A DNA stretch of 64,000 nucleotides, from positions 1,178,001-1,242,000 of the forward strand of contig JABYQQ010000001.1 of assembly GCA_022605405.1 (NCBI GenBank), in the 5' to 3' direction. Each line of letters starts with the position of its first letter. Positions within the stretch are counted from its first letter, which is position 1. Below, piece after piece: positions 8,696-21,900 of this stretch. The translations under genes and the position numbers were made by a program. Below the pieces are notes generated by a model. It ran no database searches and had not been told where the DNA came from. It worked only from the letters and a program-made list of their open reading frames with translations. The stretch comes from Earliella scabrosa. Taxonomy: Eukaryota > Basidiomycota > Agaricomycetes > Polyporales > Polyporaceae.

Positions 8696-10886
8696 ATGAG
8701 TGCGACGCTCACGACCACAGAGTGCCTGGCCTCCGCGAATGACCTACTTGCGTCGCACACTGCCCTCCTCACCCGCGTCCGGAATTCGCAACGAAACTAC
8801 AGACGACAGTTGAGGTCACTACCGTCCCCTCCAAGTGAACTTTTGAAGCTCCCTCTTATCCCCACTCCTCCGCGCTCGCCCTCACCATCACCACCGTCCT
8901 CACCTCTCATCTCGTCGCCTCCGAAACCACACAGGCCCGACCTCCCGCCCGCAAAGCGCGCGCGCCTAGCGCGTTACAACAACTACGTGCCCGAGGAGGA
9001 GACGATACGGAACGACTACTCGCAGCGGTATGTCGACGGAGGAGAATGGCCGCAGGACTGGGTGCTCGGAGCGGACCCGGAGCACCGGTTTGAAGAGTGA
9101 GTGCAGCCAGATGTCTCCGGCGTCGTGGTTGCCGACGCGGTACGTTTCCTGTAGGTATCCCAAACAGCAGCGGTTGCTCGCGCTGAAGAAGGCAGCAGTT
9201 GCGGCGCACGCCCTCCCGCCAACGTTCCTCCCGTATTCCGAGCTATCCTCACTGCAAGGATCCAAGTTCGACGTCATCCTCATCGACCCGCCCTTCTCGT
9301 CCTCGTTCACGTGGGACGACCTCCAAGAGCTCCCAGTACCTTCCCTCGCAGCAGACCCCTCCTTCGTCTTCATGTGGGTAGGAAGCGGGTACGGGGAGGG
9401 CTTGGAACGCGGACGCGAGATCCTGGCAAAATGGGGCTTTCGACGGTGCGAGGACATAGTCTGGGTGAAGACGAATAACATGTCCAATAAGGGCCCTGGG
9501 GTGCGTCGCGTGTGTTGTGCATAGTCTCTCAATGATCCCGAGCCCGCGCCCGCACCTCTAGACCGACCCTCCAACGACTTCGCTGCTCACACGAACGAAG
9601 CAACATTGTCTTATGGGCATTCGTGGAACCGTCCGCAGGTCCACTGACAGCTGGTTCGTCCACTGCAACGTCGGTACGCACGATCTCGTTCCCATCCCCC
9701 TCCTGTGATCCACTCGCTCACTGAGGTGGTGGTACAACTAGATACGGACGTCCTCATCTGGGAAGGCGACCCGTCAGACCCTAGCCGGAAACCTCCCGAG
9801 ATGTACACTCTCATCGAGAACTTCTGCCTAGGCCTGCGCCGTCTCGAGATCTTCGGCCGCGCGCGCACAGCCCGCCGCGGCTGGGTCACCGCGCTCGGCG
9901 ACGGCGAAGAGGACCGGATCGAGGAGGGCATGACGCTCGGCGTGGACGACGGCACGGGTGACGCGCAGGACGGCGCGATGCGCTTCGTCCGCGAGCGCTG
10001 GGAGACCAAGGTCAAGGAGCTCGCGGGCGGGGGCGCGAAGCTCGTCGTGCCCATCACGCCCGAGATCGACGCGCTCCGGCCCAAGTCGCCCGTGCGCGGC
10101 GGGTCCGCGAACACGGGCGGGGGCGCGGGCATGCTGAACGCGCCGGGCCCTGGCCCCGGTGGCTCGCCGATGCAGATGCCCATGGCGATGGCTGGTTCGC
10201 CTGGCGGCCCCGCGGCGGGGGGCGCACGCGGCGGAGGGGGCGGGTTCGGGAACCAGGGCCGGATGATGGGCCCGCCGATGGTGCCGATGAACAACATGGC
10301 GGCGGACATGAACGGGATGGGCATGATGGGCTGGCCAGCCGATATGAGCGGGATGGGTGGTCTCGGGATCAACGTCGGCATGGGCGGGATGGGCATGAAC
10401 GTGAACGGGATGAACGGAATGGGCGGCATGAATGGCATGAACGGCATGAACGGTATGAATCCGATGGGGATGGGGATGGGCGTCGGGCAGCAAGGCATGG
10501 GCTTTGGTGGCGGCGGGACTGGCGGTCGGTTCGGTGCGGGATTCGACGGCGGGATGAACATGGGCGGCGGAGCCATGGGCGGGGGAATGGGCGGGGGCAT
10601 GGGTGGGGGCGGCATGGGCGGAGGTGCCATGGGCGGCGGTGGTATGGGCGGGGGCGGCATGGGCGGAGGTGGCATGGGGTGGATGGGCAACGCCGACGGT
10701 CAGTTCATGGACGCGTCGGGCAACGGCATGTGGGACGGCGGAATGGGCGAGGGGATGATGGGGATGAACGGGATGAACATGGGCCCGATCCGGATGGGGA
10801 TGAACTCGTCGATGGGCGGGAACATGATGGGCATGGGCATGGGCCAGTGGAACGGGGATGGCTTCGACGGCGGCTTCGCGGGTTGA
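8696..10886 (+). CDS. METTL14-type MT-A70 family protein with Met/Gly-rich tail
   Basis: Homologue of METTL14, partner subunit of the nuclear mRNA m6A methyltransferase. Exons 8696-9096, 9155-9500, 9562-9673 and 9742-10886 give 667 residues. A Pro/Ser-rich N-terminus leads to [18 protein letters not shown], then the MT-A70 fold: [10 protein letters not shown] (about residue 178), [48 protein letters not shown] and [16 protein letters not shown]. This order matches METTL14 rather than METTL3. METTL14 usually has EPPL at the vestigial catalytic motif and METTL3 has DPPW. Here it is DPPF, so activity cannot be assumed. From about residue 405 the protein is almost only Gly, Met, Asn and Pro, replacing the RGG tail of animal METTL14. 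The start ATG follows an in-frame GTG four codons upstream. Confidence 0.9.
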
Positions 10887-11651
10887 CCGTATGGCGTCGG
10901 GACTCGGACTTCAAGGTGCCTCCTGCGGATTTGGATATGTAGCCCAAGGTAATTGTGTATCTATCGGACGCTGTATCTCTCGCCCTCCCTACTCACACTG
11001 TGCTCATTGCTATCGGTGAGTACGTCGTCTGCTCTTCAGTTCGTAGCCATCTGACTGATTTTGCATTTACCAGAATACTATGCTTTCGTTGCACGTCTCC
11101 CCAACCGTCATCCTTCAGCGAATATCCAAGCTGTGAACATGTGTGCGATTGGTGCATATATTTCGTGCTCTCTCGACGTAGTTGGGTGAGCTGCGAATAT
11201 TAGGAGGACAACGATGTTCACATTCATAACCCCCACTCTCCTTTGTCCTCGACCGAACGTCAGGTCAGAGGCAGGTGGTGCTCGATGAGAGATTGAGCAG
11301 AGATTGGGCACACTGAGCACCCCGTCAACCTGGATGTCACCTGCTCAATTTCGATCCTAGATCCCTTCGGCATCTTACGAAAATGTACTTCCCGGCGACC
11401 TTGTGTATACAGAGACTTACAGAGACCGGCGTACACGACATATCTGACCTGTTCCGGTGGAGTTATGCCCTACTGCACCAGGGAGTCCGAAGCAGCTAAG
11501 AGCATCGACTCGGATCTGATAGCTTGCAGAATATTCATACATAGTGATACATACAGCTACACTCCAACGCTTTCTCCCCACAGTTCAATAGCTGCACGAA
11601 AGCAACGGAACGACAGCAAATAGAGCGAGGGCAAGGGCGGCTTCGGGCGAA
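10887..11651. other. Convergent 3' intergenic region
   Basis: About 765 bp between the ends of the MT-A70 and Snf2 genes. No ORF with a recognisable product. It probably holds both 3' UTRs. Confidence 0.5.
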
Positions 11652-14600
11652 CTAGTCGAAGTGCTTCTTCGCATATTCGTCAAGCTGTGCAAGAAAATCG
11701 TTCTGCTCTTCGAGCGACTTCTGCGCACTGTAAATCCGTGATTCTGATGAGGGACAGATTTAGGTGACGCGCATAGGCTCGAATGACTCACAATTCATGA
11801 GCAAACTTCGGCAGCTCCTCTGCCGTCTGAAGGAGACCCTGCTCAATGAGCGCCCTCTGGCGCATGCGGAGTCTAGGTGGGGAGATCAGTAGACGCATTT
11901 GAATCCAGTCAATAGAAACGCACTTCGAGCGAGGACTAGGGGGAGGTTTGTGATGCTTCCGTCGAGGCGGCCACTCCGGCTCGGGTGACTTCTTGCCAGA
12001 CTGCCGGCGTTGCTTAGCCTTCTTCGCTGCCTTCTTCTTCTCCTGTACGTATGCGTAGCTAGATCAGGAAGGGAGACTAAAGGAAAAAGTAACAACTTCA
12101 AACTCGCCTCGAGCAGCTTCTGCATGCGCTGTCCCTCGATGGTGCTTTCGGCAATAAGGTCGTCGTTGCGGTGAGTGTATTTGACACCAATAGCACTGAG
12201 AGTTTTCTCAATGTCATTTGGCTCTTGCTTAACTTCCGGAGCCGCTGTGTACCGCAAAGGTTAGGTGTGTAATAGTCGCACAGGCAGGAAAGCCCACACA
12301 CCATCGTCAAACAGCAAGGCGCCCAGGCCGCGAAGCTCATCCTGCATATGACCAGGTCAGCTCAAGACCAGAGGACCAATGCGACAGTGCTCACGTATTC
12401 CTTCCCTGTCTTCGCCTCCTCGTCATATACCCACTTCACGCCGTCGTGCTTCGGTTTTGGTCGCTTGGATCCTTGGCCGCCCATGTAGGCGAACGCCCAG
12501 TCAAGGTCGCTGATATTGGCTCGCTCGATCTACCCAATCGAGGGTTAGGGTCATCCAACTCTCACAGAATGTGTGCACATACCGCCATCTTGGTAGCCAG
12601 CGTGGTCTCGTGCAGTTTGAAGATGTTCTTGATGCCAAACAGCTCTCCTTGCTTGGACTTGTCGCCTTGCACACCCTCGAAGTACCTGCGGGGAAGCCCG
12701 TGAGCGCCTCGATCTTGCCGCGTAGCATACCGCTCACCTTGTCTGAAGACTAGCGTTGTACCCGACCTGCATCTGCTGCTGCTTGTAAACCTGGCGGGCG
12801 TAGATGAGCTCCTCGATGGAGCCGGCTCCGAGAAGACGATAGACCGCGACGTCTCGCGTCTGCCCAAATCGGTAGGCTCGATCCATAGCTTGCAGGTCAT
12901 GGGCTGGATCTGATATAGATGTTGGTAAGACTCTGTGAGAGACATAGCACAACTCACTCCAGTTAGGATCGAAAATGACCACCTTGTTGGCGGCAGTGAG
13001 GTTCAGACCAGTGCCACCGGCCATGGTCGAAATCAAGAAGATGAAGACCTCTGGGTTCTCTTGGAACTGATCGATCAACGGCATTCCTGTCGTGATGTTA
13101 GATACCAGCTCATGGACTTGAAGGTTACAGTACGTACGATCGGACTGTTTGGTCATTCCGTCAAGCTTGACGTAACCGTGCCCTGCGCGCATGCGATCAG
13201 CCTATGGACGGATGGAAGCTAGCAATGACCAACCTACCTTGTACGTTGACATGATACTCCAGTATATCGAGGAGTTTGACGGACTTTGTGAAGATGAGAA
13301 CCTTGTTGGTCCGGTCCTTGCTCCACTGGTTGAGTAGCGTCTCCAGGACCATCCATTTCCCGCAGAATTCTGGAAGCAACTTCGCCGAGCCATACTTCGG
13401 GATTATTGTTGAGTCGAATGCTAGTTGCGACAGCTCTCTGTTCCGAGCGGTCTGATGACGAGGTCAGCGCGGTTCGATCACACGTAGTAGGGGGAGATCA
13501 CCTGCTCGGGAGTGTCCGTTGGTGCTGCATAATTCGTAGTCAGTAGGCGGTCCCGAGAAATGGGAGACACACGTACATGGCAAGATCAGTGCAAGATGGT
13601 TGGAAATCTTGATCAATGTTGACATATACTTGAACAGATCACCAGGGTGGACAGGATGGCAACATTTCTTGCGCCTATGATGACGAAGATGATAATCAAC
13701 ACCATGATTGACAGAGAGCAAGCAGTACACGCACGCTTTCCCAGAGCGACAATCGCACGCCTGATCCTTACGAACAAGGTTCTCAACGGCCTCGAGACCG
13801 ATGATGCGCTTGTATACGTCGATTTGTGTAGGAGTCAGTGGACAGAAGACGACCTGGTCCGTCTTGTTCGGCAGCTGACAGCGAGCATACGGTCAGTATG
13901 TGCGAGTTGCACTAGCGTTAGATGGACTGACCTGGTCTTGAATGATCTGCTTCGTTCTGTGGATAATCGTAATCTATAGATGAGAACGACGCTCAACGGA
14001 GAGGGAATAGGATGGACCGTACCTTCGCAAGAATAGCTGCGGTAGGAGCTTCTCCGTCAGCACCTTGGCAACAATCTATAGCACGTCAATTTTAGGGGAG
14101 AAGGACTATAAATTGACGAAGAACATAGACATACAGCGGCCTTCAGTTGTTCGTCCTCGCTCGCAGACTTGCTCTGTCCGACACGCAACGGCTTCTCGAC
14201 ATAGTTCTCCCACTGCTTTCGTGTGCCCGCCGCGCCGGGGTTCGTCCAGTTCAGTACCGTCCACAGTTCTTCGTAGCCGTTCTGGATGACTGCACACCGT
14301 GCTTCAGGACGACTCCGTGGAAGCGAAAATTGGCAATGCTACACACCTGTGCCACTCAGACCGAACCTCTGGGCGCAGGCAAACCGACTAAACGCGGACG
14401 CAAGCTTCGACCGAGGGTTCTTAACGCGATGCACTTCGTCAATGAAGATGCATGACCAAGGCAATTCGTCGAGTAGGTCGATGTCGCCGCGCGCCACATC
14501 GAAGGACGTGATCACTAATACGTGCTGAGTACAGCATTTTAGTAGGGACAGACTGATACTCACAGACGTCAAGGCGGCCCATCTTGAAGTCGTTCAGGGC

Positions 14601-16438
14601 ATTCGCTCGGATTGCCGGAGGTCCGATATACATGCCTACCTCAAAATATCCCCACTAATGGTTGCACAGTCAGTCCCCAACACACCTCGCGCAATACCAT
14701 GATACTACGCGAACGCACCGTCTCGAACTCCCGCTCCCAATTGCCAACCACGCTGCTTGGAGCAATGATCAAACAAGTCGGCCACTTCGCGTTCGCAGGC
14801 GGAAGAGTCCGATACTTCTTCCACTCTTTGCCATCTTGCAGCTTCGAAACATGCTTGCGTCGGCGGTCGACGTCAAGTATGTCCCCTCGCTTCTGCATGA
14901 TGGCGGAGAGAAATGATATTACTTGGATAGTCTTGCCTAGATGGTGGTCAGCGAAGGAGTTTGTCACATAGTAACATGTGTCACTTGCCCTGCAAACCAA
15001 CTGGTCAACACGCATCCTTCACAAGGCGAATGAGCTCAACGTACCAGTCCCATATCGTCACCAAGAAGGCCCCCTCTTCCTTCCTTGTAACGGTCCCAGA
15101 AGAAACGAATACCATCTCGTTGGTACTCACGCAGGAAAGTATTGATGCGTTCTGGAACCTTGTGGTCGCGATCCAACACCAGCGGCCCAAGGACTTGTTG
15201 TCCGGGTTTCAATACGAATTCGGGGCGGGGTCGCATGGACTGTGGAAGGCTGAGCATTGACTTTCACTTCAAGGCGTATCCACCAACCTCTTCAATGAAA
15301 GGATCAATGTCATACTCCGGCTCTGTGTCTGACCCTGAGCTTTCCGCCGGAAGAGCCTTCTTCGCACGAGGCGGTGCCGACTTGACCACAGTCCGCGCTA
15401 TCACAAGCAGGGTTACACCTCAGCCACCAACACAGTGTATCTAACGTACCGTTGGCAGCAACGCTCGTCGCCGTAGGAGTATCTTCTTCTAACCAGTCAT
15501 CTTCTTCCGGTTCCGGTTCCGTAACCGAATCGTCAGGATCTTCAAGCTCGGTCTTCTTCGAAAGAGGGGGTATGGCGGTGCGTTGAGTAACGGCTGGCCG
15601 CATGGTGCCACTTGCGATCGTCACGTTGTCTTCGAAAACTTCGTCAGACTCATATTCTAGATTAATCAGTAAGACTACCACACGTCTTCAATAGTGGACC
15701 TCCATACCTGTAGCCGAGTCATCTGGGTCTGACGAAGGCTTGGTCGTCATTGCCGACTTAGCTGGAGGAATGGGTTTCTTCACCGCATTTACAGGAGCAT
15801 TCCTACGAGGAGGGGATCGATCTCTGTCGTCGTCAGAACCTTCTTCGTCTTCGTCTGCCTCTTCCTCTTCCACCTCCTCTTCGTCGTCTGCATCTTCCTT
15901 CTCACTTTCAGCCAGGGGGAGAATACCGACATTACCTACACAATGGGTGTGGTCAGCAGTTGCGTGCGTGGAGGGACACATAGCCTACCGAAGTATTCAA
16001 TAAGCAGGTTCTTCTGCAAAGGCACGGCCTCCTTGGGCTTCTCGTCATCTTTCTTCTGGTGTGAGTAGGCGTGGTTGCGCAGCAGACAACTGTACTAACC
16101 AGGCGCTGGCGACGGAGAGCGACTTCCAAGCGCGTCCTTCCGCCGTCTCTTGGCGGGTGGTTCACCGCGTCTCCTCGTGTCCCCAGACTTTCTTCCACGT
16201 TTCTTCTTCGGTAAATCCAAAGAAATTGCTCCAGGATTGAAGTCCGAATCAGAGTCGAGCTCTTCTCAGGCCCTACTCGTTAGCAAGAATATGGATGCCA
16301 TAACGCGAGACCAACTTACCTAATGGTACTACAGTGGATGGATCATTTCCTGCAAGCAATGTGAGCAATAAGATCATATGCGCAATGGAATGCCGAACGT
16401 TTCTCGTATGCAGAGGCCTTCTTCGCGTTCGCGGACAT
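11652..16438 (-). CDS. ERCC6L2-like Snf2 family ATPase
   Basis: Snf2/Rad54-type DNA translocase, closest in my reading to ERCC6L2, a repair-associated relative of CSB/Rad26. Roughly 1,100 residues in many exons. The basic/acidic N-terminus contains LPKKKRGRKSGDTRRR and a long Glu/Asp run. The ATPase core has VPERINTFLREYQRDGIRFF, GRGGLLGDDMGLGKTIQVIS (motif I, GKT), CLIIAPSSVVGNWEREF, FIDEVHRVKN (motif II, DEVH) and RFGLSGTG. The C-lobe has NKVLIFTKSVKLLDIL, FLISTMAGGTGLNLT and AMDRAYRFGQTRDV. After the core, RYFEGVQGDKSKQGELFGIK matches the post-helicase segment of ERCC6L2, which is why I prefer it to Rad26. The last exon ends LDEYAKKHFD. Start is ATG at 16438, with MSANAKKASAYEKR spliced into the acidic region. 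Some internal splice sites were not individually fixed. Confidence 0.85.
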
Positions 16439-16824
16439 GGTGGTTAGAGGGAGAGGAAGTGAACGTCGCCAAATTCGGTTATACTGGTCCCATCACAACT
16501 GCTAAATTGGGTCAATATTAGCGCCCATATCACTGACTCGCTAGTCCCAAAAAGGCATCTGTGGGAACCCGGGTCCCGAGTCACTGTCCTGGCGTCAAAG
16601 TCGCGAGGACTGACTCGGAGCATCATGCCTTCAGGCTCTGCTTTTGCCTGAGCCCGAGAGATCATGTCCAAAGGGTGTCATTTTATGTCATATTCATGTC
16701 TGTCTGCCTAGCAGACAGTAAGTAGTACATCAGGTAGTGTTACAACAGATTGAACATCGAATCATGCGAAGAAGACAAAGGTAATAAGTTATGAGAAATT
16801 CATCCAGGATCCAACAGGTCCCAG
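16439..16824. other. Intergenic region upstream of the Snf2 gene
   Basis: 386 bp between the Snf2 start and the end of the membrane-protein gene, both minus strand. No gene or clear TATA box seen. Confidence 0.4.
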
Positions 16825-18233
16825 CTAACACTTGTCGTGGAGGGACTCCGAGCCTCTGCTCCCGATCGATTCGGTGAGTGACGCGTCCCCAGTCTCCCGA
16901 CTGGAGAAGGCGAACTGGATCGAAGTGACTTCAGGACGCCGCGAGCCCTCGTCATCACTCCCGTACCGGCTGGTCCCATTGCACCAGATGGTCGCGAGAA
17001 TAACGCCGATGATCTGAACGTACGTGCTGACAGTGTACACGTACGTTCCGTTGAGGAAGTTCGGGTCCCGGAACATGAAAATGAGCACGACGAGGTTGAG
17101 GAGACAGGGGAAGACGAAGTTGGACACTGCAATCCAGAAGAGCGCCTTGAGGCGAGCCGAATAGGATCCTATGGAGGAATAGTGTTCATTAGGTCAGGAC
17201 AGTCGCACCGAGCCAGATTGACTCACCGTCGCTCTGCAATATCTGGTTCCGTTCTCTTGCATTGCTGCCAAGACGGAAAACGAACAACGCAGACGTGTAT
17301 CTAGATGAAGGAAATGATGAGTGAACACTTCACACACTATAGGACTCGAGCATACGACATGTCAAGCAGCCCCAATATCACCTCAATCTTGTAGAAGGCG
17401 CCACCCCATGCTTCTTGGCCAACAAGGAGGATGTTGTCCACCTTGCCCCCGACCGCCCGAATCCACCAGACCATGTACATGATGATGTTGATGAGTCGCG
17501 CAACCTTGAACACAACGACGGGTGTGTATATCGCGATTGCAGTGATCAAAGGGAGTGTCCGTGGCGGATAGACGGCGATGACCCGGATGAGGAGGATGGA
17601 CTCGGCGAAGATTGGAACTAAATTGGTCGTGACGAGATAGACAATATCAGGTCCGATGAAGAGGGGCAGCCCCAGTATTGCCCTTGTCTGTGGATTGGTG
17701 CACACGTCAGCGAAGCAGTCCGGAGTTCTCCGAGGGTATCTTATGGACCCGTACCTGGTTGTATATGTTCAGCGCCCCTTGCAGAAGGCCGAGCCCAATG
17801 GAGATGACATTCAGGATGAAGATTGGTCGTTTGCGAGAAGCCGACGTGGAGAAGAAGAAAAGCGCAAGCGCAATGGGAATCAGAAAAGACGACCATACGG
17901 TTCCCATCACGAGGAAAGTGAGCGAAGGGCGAACGGCTTCAATCCAGTTCGAGTTGGCAGCGAAGGCGGACATGATGGAACAACCGTCGAAAATGGAAAA
18001 GAGAATATCCTGCGAGAACAAGCTCAAAGCTGTAACGCTGTGGAGAGGCTCGGTATAAGTATCCAGAGAGCGGCACGAGCCGCAGTCTGCCGCAGTGCGA
18101 ATTTGATGACTGAGGAATCAAAGAAGCATCGGTCGGCAATGTAGATCTTACTGTCAGGCTGTGCATCGCGGGATTCAATACCGTCGAACAGCATGGATGG
18201 AGTCGGCGCGCAGGGATTTCTTGGATCAGGCAT
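16825..18233 (-). CDS. Multi-pass membrane protein, unknown function
   Basis: Several exons encode hydrophobic helices. In order these are IKFALRQTAARAALWILIPS, FLVMGTVWSSFLIPIALALF, FILNVISIGLGLLQGALNIY, a block around FAESILLIRVIAVYPPRTLP, a helix at YTPVVVFKVARLINIIMYMV, and SNFVFPCLLNLVVLIFMFRD with YVQIIGVILATIWC. The C-terminus is hydrophilic and ends SLHDKC. The pattern resembles an uncharacterised Agaricomycete 7-TM-like family. No substrate or ligand motif is visible. The N-terminus is uncertain. ATG 18233 is used here, but an exon at about 18310-18480 encoding a serine-rich stretch may precede it, and the first two hydrophobic segments lie in different frames without a convincing intron between them. 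Confidence 0.6.
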
Positions 18234-18955
18234 TGACTCAAGCGGGCCTCGCTCTAGAGTAGGACCAGTAAGTGTCCCCATGTGGCGCAAGCGAGAGGCG
18301 GACCTGAGTACTTACTCTTCCGGTGCTCCATCGACCACGATCATTTGCGGAACATAGTGAAGCCGCTGCTGACGGTCCCAGTCGGAGGATGAAGGACAGA
18401 TGGCAGTCGGCCTTCTCATGTCAATGGTGGAAGGCTCTGTGACGGTTACTGACAACTGCTCTTCAAGGTGGACATCTGGTAAGGAGGAATTACCATAGTT
18501 AGCTCAAAACACTCACTATTGACAGATCCATCAATCCGGAAGGAGGGGGACTCGGGGCCGTCGTGGCGTCGCCGCCGAGTCGGCGGAACGTCGGGAGGTA
18601 CGAGAAGACCGACATTGATGTGAGCGCGCACGGATGCTCATGATGCAATATTCATATGGCCCGAAGTGACCAGAATCATGATGACCTGCGAGACGATGGA
18701 ATCAGCGCTCGGTACTCACGGTCATCATGATGTACTTACATGCATGTACATGGAGCCTTCCTGATGTCAAACCGCGTGAACGGATCCGCTCCAAGCAACC
18801 TCGAGGTAGGACGAGGATGACAAGAGATCAGTGGGGACTACCTGTATTGGATGCTTGGATTATATCTAATGCACAACTTGTATGACAGCGACTACGACGG
18901 ATGTATTCTAGAGCACACATGCAAAGCAAAGTCGAACGACGACAACGGACCCACC
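18234..18955. other. Region between membrane gene and LeuRS
   Basis: Probably contains 5' exons or promoter of the membrane-protein gene (a possible exon at 18310-18480 reads through DWDRQQRLHYVPQMIVVDG to a GTAAGT donor) and the LeuRS 3' UTR. Nothing else identified. Confidence 0.35.
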
Positions 18956-21900
18956 CTAGACATTGTAGTACTCGAACGCGGGGTTTCCAGGCTCCGCGCT
19001 CTCTAGGAGCGCCTTGGTGAGCGCAGACTGCTCTTGAGGCTTGGCGTCCTCGACCAGCATGACCTCGGCATCGGTCAGGTTGAGCGTCCGCTTGAGGTAG
19101 GGCAGGATCTCGTGCAGAACCTTCACCTCCGAAAACGGCACCGTACGGTTGAACGCGGTCTGCGTACCGAACTGGGCCATGCGTTTCTACAAACACCATA
19201 GCTGGTGAGCGAACGAGCCTTCCAGAATGCAGACAAGTACTACGACATCGCACCTTGAACGCCTGCACGAACGGCATCGCGCGCTTGTCCTTGATCAGGC
19301 CACGCTGCGTCAGCAGCTCGCGCACCTTCTGGTCGTCGACCTTGTCGTGCTCCGCAGAGTACGCCTCCTTGACGACCTGCACGCACTGCTCCTGCCACTC
19401 GGGGAAGGAAGTGGTGACGTAGATCCGGACCCCGCGCGGCTTCTTGGGGTCGTACGTTGCCTGGCCTTGCTTGCCCTTGCTCATCTTCTTCAGCAGAGAC
19501 AGCTCCGCGTCGCGCATCGTCTTGATCGTGCCGCGCATGTACACGGCCGAGTCAATGATCGACTGGTCGACGGGCGCGGTTGGCTCGGGGTAGAGCGCGT
19601 ACTGCACGGATTTGGGCTCCTTCAGCAACGCCGACCAGACGTGCTCGGAGAAGTGAGGCGCGATGGGCAGGACGAGGAGGGTGGCGGTGCGGATCCACCA
19701 CTCAACGAGGTCTGCATGCATGCCGATGTCGGCGGTGACTTCGCGGTACCAGTCACGCGTTGATTGCAGTTCGTAGAAACCGTACTTCAAAGCGTCTTTG
19801 TACTGCATGCTGTAGTAGGCGAGGTATGAGTCTCTCGTAGTGCACTGACGCACGTACAACTTACTCGGAGTAGTAACCCTTGGTCTTGACAATCAAGTCG
19901 TTGACCTCGTGCTCGAAGACGGTGTCGTGGTAGTTCTTCTCACCAGTGCGTAGCTTCGCCTTGTCCTTGATCATCTCCTATATGACACGGTCAGTCACAC
20001 ACGTACATACGCCATGCAAGGAACCGCTACATACGTCACACCAAGCAATCAGAGTATGCAGACGGAGGATGTTGGCGTTCGCAGTCTTCTCGTCGAAGTT
20101 TGCGTCCTCAATACCATCACCAGCGTCCGCCAGGCACAGACGAGTCGCATCCGCGCCAAACTTCTCCACGCACTGGCGCAACGTCATCGAGTTGCCCTTA
20201 CTCTTCGACATCTTCTGCCCATTGACCATCAGGTGCCCATTCGTGCGCATGGACAGAGGCCACTTGTCCTCAGGGAACAGCGCGGCGTGGTTGTACACGC
20301 AGAACGTCAGGTGGTTGGGAATCAGATCCTTGCCGGAGGAGCGGACGTCGAAGGGGTAGAAGTACTCGAACTCGTTCTTCATCACGTCCGCCTTCTCCTT
20401 TGGCAGCGGCGCGGGATCGGGCCATGGACCGTCATTGAGGATGTAGTCCCACACCTCATCAGTCATCTGGTCGGCAGTGACGCCCAGAGGGCCAGGTGCG
20501 CTGCCATCGAACCTGTCTGCGCAATGTCAGGTTATGCACACTGGGACGAGGTGAACACTCACTCTGCAGGAGGTGCGCGACGGTGTAGTACGACATGTAG
20601 ATCGTCGAGTCGCTCAGACTCTCTACCAAGAAGGTGGGATCCCACGGGATCTTGGAGCCGAGACCGTACGTCCGCGCACACGCCCACTTGTTGAGCCATG
20701 CCAGGACACCTTCAAAGGCGTTGCGCGTCTCCACGTTGTACGTCTCCATCTTCGAAAGGAGCCTGTAAAGTCCAGGTCAGTCTAAGTCGTGTGCATACAA
20801 GGAAACACGCACTTCTCAGCCTGTGCCCTCCACGAGGGCTCGCCGTAGTCCAAGTACCACTGATCCATGAGCGCGATGACGCACTCGTCAGACGACCGCG
20901 AGATGATGAGACCTTCAGGCTCGGCATACGCAAACGCCTGACCGGATGCGATCAGCTTCTCACGCACGAGGCCCTTCGCCTCCTGCACAGGCAGACCCTT
21001 GAATTCGCCGACGAGCATGGTACCGTTGTAGAAGCCCTCCTTGTACGCGATCTCTTTCGCCTCCGCAAGCTGCTTCGTGTCCTTCTGCGATTGGATCTTC
21101 AGCTGCTTGATAACGGCGGGCGCAGTCATCTCCCCATACGTCGGAGTGGAGATCACGGGCACGGGATCGTACGCACACCAAGACGGGTCGATCTTGTAGA
21201 ACTCGGGCTTCTTGCGGAGGTCAGTAAGCGTCTGGAAGTCGTCTGGAGAGTCCGATGGCACTGAAGTCACGACACCGGTACCCTGGGATCAATGAGCATA
21301 CTGCACTCCACTAAAGTCACACGGGCTGACGCACCTTGGTCGGAAGCACGTTCTCCATGGGCAAAACGTAAACCTCGGGGTTGATCGAGAACGGAGCCTT
21401 GATCTTTGTCCCGATGAGTAGGGCACCGTCGATCTCGGCCAGCTGGTTGATCTGTCCACGAACGGCCATAATACCCTGGAATGCCATGTTACGCGCGGCG
21501 CGGTACGTGCAGACGTACGCTTCCTGGTCGTTGATCGCGAACACGCCATACTTGATCTGTGTACCGACGAAGCAATTCGTCTGACCGTACCTTGATACAT
21601 CCTTCAATCCCTGCAAAGGTGGCGGGAGTAGCGAACTCACATTGTCTCAGGCCGCAGCGTCGCGGCAACCAGGAACACCTTCCTGTCGCCGACCTTGTCC
21701 TTGACTGCCTGTCCAGCGGCCTCGCTCCAGCTCACAACCTCCATCTTGATGCCAGTATACTCCGTGGGACCGAGAGCCTCACCCTCCGATCGGTCGTGGT
21801 CCATGCATGGCTGGCCGTCTTTGGGACTGTACACGGTGTAACGCTCACCAAACTTGATCTTGCCGAGTTTGTATAGCTTGTTAGTCTGCCAGCGGACGAA

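Noticed and set aside
9611..10690. 359-codon antisense ORF rich in Pro, Met and Ile
   Set aside because: It is the complement of the Gly/Met-rich repeat of the MT-A70 protein and owes its length to the sense codon pattern.
19227..19763. 178-codon plus-strand ORF inside LeuRS
   Set aside because: Antisense shadow of a GC-rich coding exon. No independent features.
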